From Draconibacterium aestuarii (GTDB taxonomy: Bacteria > Bacteroidota > Bacteroidia > Bacteroidales > Prolixibacteraceae), in NCBI GenBank assembly GCA_026671195.1, contig JAPOHD010000069.1, forward strand, positions 1 to 64,000: a DNA stretch of 64,000 nucleotides, given 5' to 3'. Within the stretch, counting starts at the first letter, position 1. Each line of letters opens with the position of its first letter. The position numbers were made by a program, and so were the translations under genes. The notes beneath the pieces are model-generated. The model was not told the origin of the DNA. It did not search any database and was given only the letters and a program-made list of their open reading frames with translations. Below are positions 63,393-64,000 of this stretch, in pieces.

Positions 63393-64000
63393 ATGAGATT
63401 TAGCGTAAGCGTAATTGACGCCTTGGTTATACTGGGCTACCTGGTTGGAGTTGTATTATTAGGCATTTTCACAGTCAGGAAAAAAATAAAAACCGCATCG
63501 TCGGAAGACTACTTTTTGGCAAGCCGTTCTTTGAAATGGCCCATTATTGGCACAGCTCTTTTCGCGGCAAATATATCTACCATTCACCTTATCGGATTTG
63601 CCGAATCGGGCTTTAAGTATGGATTAGTAGATGGTTTATTTGAATGGCTGGCCATTCCATTTTTAATTTTTCTGGGCTTTGTTATTGCCCCCTATTTTTT
63701 CAAAAAGCGTACATCAACCATTCCAGAATTATACGAAAAGCGATTTAACGGGGCTTCCAGAACCTACATGGTTATTCTGGCCATATTAACAGCTTTGCTT
63801 TTGCATATTGGAATTAGTTTGTATGCCGGTGCGGCCCTGGTTCAACAATTTTTTGGCCTTGATCCCACCATGGGAATTATTTTTATTGCCGTACTAACAG
63901 GATTATACACAGTTGTGGGCGGATTAAAGGCGATTACAACCGTTGAAGCAGTACAAACCGTTTTATTGATTCTTGGGGCGGTCTTGCTTACAGTTTTCGG
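63393..64000 (+). CDS. Sodium/solute symporter (SSS family), 5' part
   Basis: The gene opens at ATG 63393 and runs off the right edge, giving 202 codons here. The translated part has a first helix (VIDALVILGYLVGVVLLGIFTV), the SSS-type EDYFLASRSLKWPIIG, ISTIHLIGFAESGF (the unwound first-repeat helix with the sodium site region) and STIPELYEKRF. This is the sodium:sugar/solute symporter family. In this locus it probably imports the sugar released by the fucosidase and sulfatase. It lies 83 bp after the URO-D gene. Confidence 0.88.
   Translation, partial: MRFSVSVIDALVILGYLVGVVLLGIFTVRKKIKTASSEDYFLASRSLKWPIIGTALFAANISTIHLIGFAESGFKYGLVDGLFEWLAIPFLIFLGFVIAPYFFKKRTSTIPELYEKRFNGASRTYMVILAILTALLLHIGISLYAGAALVQQFFGLDPTMGIIFIAVLTGLYTVVGGLKAITTVEAVQTVLLILGAVLLTVF

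Overview
The window looks like chromosomal DNA from a marine or sediment anaerobe or facultative anaerobe of the Bacteroidota, most likely order Marinilabiliales (Prolixibacteraceae-like). This is inferred from TAnnTTTG-type -7 promoter elements, few Shine-Dalgarno sequences, a lipid A / lipoprotein / outer-membrane gene repertoire, a PyrC with the Bacteroidota-type QxH metal motif, and a glycan-degradation locus. No rRNA, tRNA, CRISPR array or transposase gene was seen. The right edge cuts a sodium/solute symporter gene. A promoter near the left edge points out of the window.

Region 1 (0.2-14.8 kb, minus strand) is a complete molybdenum nitrogenase locus. It reads nifH-nifI1-nifI2-nifD-nifK-nifE-nifN-nifB-nifX/Y-like-[2Fe-2S] ferredoxin-nifV-HEPN-like gene-modA-modB-modC. 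The order HI1I2DKENB, the short NifK and the extended NifD place it with the Chlorobi/Clostridia/methanogen-type Mo nitrogenases. NifH/D/K form the enzyme; E, N, B, V and the small cofactor protein build FeMo-co; NifI1/I2 regulate activity after translation; ModABC supplies molybdate. The distal spacers are packed with repeats: two MITE-like palindromes (one supplies the 3' end of nifE), two copies of a TCATTTCGA stem-loop, and 7- and 8-bp tandem repeats. Upstream of nifH lie a possible sigma-54 promoter and two identical 16-bp palindromes exactly 100 bp apart.

Region 2 (15.4-23.9 kb) has a MarR-regulated RND efflux operon (marR, adaptor, pump, outer-membrane factor), a GNAT acetyltransferase and nifA, the sigma-54 activator expected to drive region 1.

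Region 3 (24-51.3 kb) is mostly housekeeping: polyprenol-phosphate glycosyltransferase, pyrC, rmuC, ung, a KAS III-like synthase, an LpxH-like phosphatase, a TlpA-like lipoprotein without its CxxC, ribF, prmC/ribD (divergent), cls, a five-gene operon (lpxK, purine nucleoside phosphorylase, SMP-30, PrsW, PLP dehydratase), a glycine-betaine uptake operon headed by a porin, and sppA/folK (divergent). Two unusual non-coding arrays lie here: 21-bp iteron-like repeats before pyrC and a 42-bp hairpin array after cls.

Region 4 (51.4-64 kb) is a carbohydrate-use locus without SusCD: GH88 unsaturated glucuronyl hydrolase, sugar isomerase, Gfo/Idh oxidoreductase, SDR, a DUF4838 lipoprotein, an AraC regulator, a GH29 fucosidase, a sulfatase, a URO-D-fold protein and an SSS symporter. 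This suits breakdown of sulfated, fucose- and uronate-bearing glycans.
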